45,859 bases of DNA from K189A clade bacterium (GTDB lineage: Bacteria; Pseudomonadota; Gammaproteobacteria; Pseudomonadales; Azotimanducaceae), in the NCBI GenBank assembly GCA_902528515.1, contig CABZTD010000015.1, forward strand, positions 1 through 45,859, given 5' to 3'. How positions within the stretch are numbered: position 1 is the stretch's first letter; each line of letters starts with the position of its first letter. The notes below the pieces were generated by a model that made no database searches, was not told the DNA's origin, and saw only the letters and a program-made list of their open reading frames with translations. The translations under genes and the position numbers were made by a program. This document shows positions 44,236 to 45,859 of the stretch, piece after piece.

Positions 44236-44928
44236 CTATGCATCTGCTCCATCGCCTGCAGGTTCAACGGCTTCAATATCTTTCTCGATGTGGTTATAGA
44301 CTTCTCCAAAAGCAATAACGGAGATGGGGAGGAGCCAAAATAGGGGTATCAACAGGAGCAAGGCACCAACGACGTTTACGACCGCTAATATTAAAGAAAG
44401 AATAAGAAAGCGCCCGAAATTTTTTGTCACTGCCTTTCTGGAGGCTTCCATAGATTCCCAAACTCCCATTTTTTTGCCCATTAGCAAATAGGGCGCGAAG
44501 CTGTAGGAGAGAGCGAAGTAGATCCCCGGCAGGATAAATAACCCGAAGCCCAACAAGGTAATTAGACTGACAAGCGTTGCGAGCAATAAGAGAGGCAGAA
44601 AGTGACGATAGGGCTGCACGATCATGTTGTAGTCAATTTCTAAGCCGGCCGATTTTTTGATGCCCAACAGTCCGATTCCGTAACCTAACGGAGAGAGGAG
44701 TAGTGATAAAACAATGCCAGGTAAATTTTCAACGAGGAAATCGTACGAGTCGGGGGAAACCAAAGTTGTGAACGAATATGAAAAAACCAAGCTAAGGACG
44801 AAATAGCACAAGCAGTAAACCAATATGGCTTGAAGAAATGTTAGTTTGGCGCCCTGATGCTTGATGCTCGCATTTTTCAGAACACCCTCAATTGTCCACG
44901 GCTTATTGGCATCGTGGTTTGCCTTCAT
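44236..44928 (-). CDS. Multi-pass membrane protein of unknown function (YciC/DUF-type)
   Basis: 230 residues from ATG 44928, with GGAG about 11 bases upstream; the frame runs on to 45027 but that part is not protein-like. Five or six membrane helices are visible, including LTFLQAILVYCLCYFVLSLV, LPLLLLATLVSLITLLGFGL and FLILSLILAVVNVVGALLLL. Between them are LFILPGIYFALSYSFAPYLL and MGVWESMEASRKAVTKNFGR. The P-G-I-Y ... M-E-A-S-R-K pattern is common to bacterial inner-membrane proteins of the DUF975/YciC-like and GlpQ-membrane-domain type. The C-terminal tail is acidic. Function unknown. Confidence 0.8.
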   Translation of the reverse strand: MKANHDANKPWTIEGVLKNASIKHQGAKLTFLQAILVYCLCYFVLSLVFSYSFTTLVSPDSYDFLVENLPGIVLSLLLSPLGYGIGLLGIKKSAGLEIDYNMIVQPYRHFLPLLLLATLVSLITLLGFGLFILPGIYFALSYSFAPYLLMGKKMGVWESMEASRKAVTKNFGRFLILSLILAVVNVVGALLLLIPLFWLLPISVIAFGEVYNHIEKDIEAVEPAGDGADA

Positions 44929-45338
44929 TTTCGTTCTTACTCCATTCGTTGATTTGTTGCTCACGAGCCAGTTTCTGCTCGAGCAGTATATAGAGCTTCT
45001 GATGCTTTCATGCGGTGAATGCAGCAATCATTGATTGAATTGGAAACTGGGCTGCGGAAAACGTGAAGCTAAATCCTAAGTACCCCGCTTGGCTCCAAAA
45101 AAAAATTCCCGCAAAGTGGTAACGAGCAAGCTTTAGTCCATGTCCAGCGGTCCTTGGTTTGCATCCAGATTTGATGGCACTGAATTCGTACGCCAAAGAT
45201 AAATACCAAAGACTTGTATTCTGGCGGCTCTCCCCGATGTCAAAACGAAATTCCACGAGATACTTGGCTTTTTTTAATCACATCCTTATCTTGATCGGCA
45301 AGCGGTTGTTAGCACTTTTAAACCCGTGACAGCGTTTT
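44929..45338. other. Intergenic stretch, no gene seen
   Basis: About 410 bases with no supported gene between two minus-strand genes. It should hold the promoter of the membrane protein gene. No repeats or strong hairpins noticed. Confidence 0.4.
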
Positions 45339-45641
45339 TCACGGCTCGAAGGCGTTCTTATTGCGGCACGCAATGACAGCAGCTATGACAGCGTCAACGG
45401 TTAATACCGTGGACTGATCTTTCTGAATTTTGCGCAGGCAAATATCAATATTTTCTTTTCCTGCTGGCACTTGATGTAGCCTTTTGGAATCAGCTTCAGA
45501 CTCGCAGGAACGCATCTCATCATTAACGCACCCAACATTTGCACACTTCTTTGGTTGTGGGAAATCACATGAATCCCCCCAACCTTGGCTAGCTACGCAG
45601 AGCAATATCAGCCCTGCTAAGCAAGGCTTCAATCTTTTCAT
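45339..45641 (-). CDS. Small exported Cys-rich protein
   Basis: 100 residues from ATG 45641, chosen because it starts a Sec signal peptide (MKRLKPCLAGLILLCVASQG, cleaved near WGDS). The mature part has six Cys (DSCDFPQPKKCANVGCVNDE, RSCESEAD, DICLRK, IACRNK), consistent with periplasmic disulphides. The second half, with TVLTVDAVIAAVIACRNKNA, looks helical. No family recognised. It is the last gene of the window. Confidence 0.65.
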   Translation of the reverse strand: MKRLKPCLAGLILLCVASQGWGDSCDFPQPKKCANVGCVNDEMRSCESEADSKRLHQVPAGKENIDICLRKIQKDQSTVLTVDAVIAAVIACRNKNAFEP

Positions 45642-45859
45642 GTTATTTCGTCCCAACAAGAGAACATTAGATTTTTGCAATCCTCGGATTCGTTTAGATA
45701 AATCGTAACGTTAATGAACTGTTGCACATTGAAATACCCGCTTTTAGGCCCGACAAGCACACCCTGATATTTTTTGGCCGCGAATGTCAGGGGTAATCAA
45801 CAGCGAGCTACAAAACAACGCGAACTGGTAATCCATGGTGAGAAGCTCCAAGCAGTTCA

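Noticed and set aside
1-45859. CRISPR array, integrase, transposase or phage genes
   Set aside because: No regularly spaced repeats and no recombinase-like protein found; the gaps contain at most isolated short repeats.

Overview
The window looks like chromosomal DNA from a Gram-negative bacterium, most likely a marine or aquatic gammaproteobacterium. That placement is inferred from gene content: lipobox lipoproteins, an RND efflux pair, twin-arginine signal peptides, Asp-rich thrombospondin-type-3 repeats, and CaiB, Rieske and SDR catabolic genes. There is no rRNA, tRNA, CRISPR array, integrase or complete insertion sequence that I can see. Coding density is low for a free-living bacterium, with many gaps of 300-900 bases, some holding what look like gene remnants.

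Region 1 (1-15 kb) is dominated by exported proteins. It has two overlapping genes for Asp-rich calcium-binding-type proteins, an NHL beta-propeller protein, a DUF3303-like small protein, and three secreted proteins that each contain two copies of a ~100-residue domain. It also has a serine beta-lactamase-like hydrolase and an RND adaptor/pump pair.

Region 2 (15.5-30 kb) is metabolic. It starts with an AT-rich coclaurine-N-methyltransferase/CFA-synthase-like methyltransferase, a saccharopine-dehydrogenase-like reductase and a GabD-type semialdehyde dehydrogenase. Next comes a four-gene operon in which each gene overlaps the next by exactly 4 bases: isochorismatase-fold hydrolase, 2-oxoglutarate/Fe(II) oxygenase, Rieske oxygenase and an Hri1-like protein. 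Beside it lies a polyamine-type ABC importer with two paralogous Tat-exported binding proteins. A reasonable inference is import and oxidative degradation of a nitrogen-containing compound to a semialdehyde.

Region 3 (30-45.9 kb) holds a GNAT acetyltransferase, a PHB-depolymerase-like esterase, an Atg22/UMF1-like MFS transporter, an amidase, an NTF2-like protein and a pair of overlapping class III CoA-transferases. These are followed by a probable selenoprotein, an SDR, a frameshifted EthD-domain gene, an alpha/beta hydrolase and several small membrane or secreted proteins.

The most notable observation is the probable selenoprotein at 38818-39876 (minus strand). An AhpD-like gene is interrupted by a single in-frame TGA exactly at the second cysteine of the CxxCxxxH motif, giving CxxUxxxH. 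The reading frame continues with family-like sequence, and directly downstream of the TGA is a hairpin whose spacing and apical loop fit the bacterial SECIS model. Automatic gene calling would split this into two unrelated ORFs.
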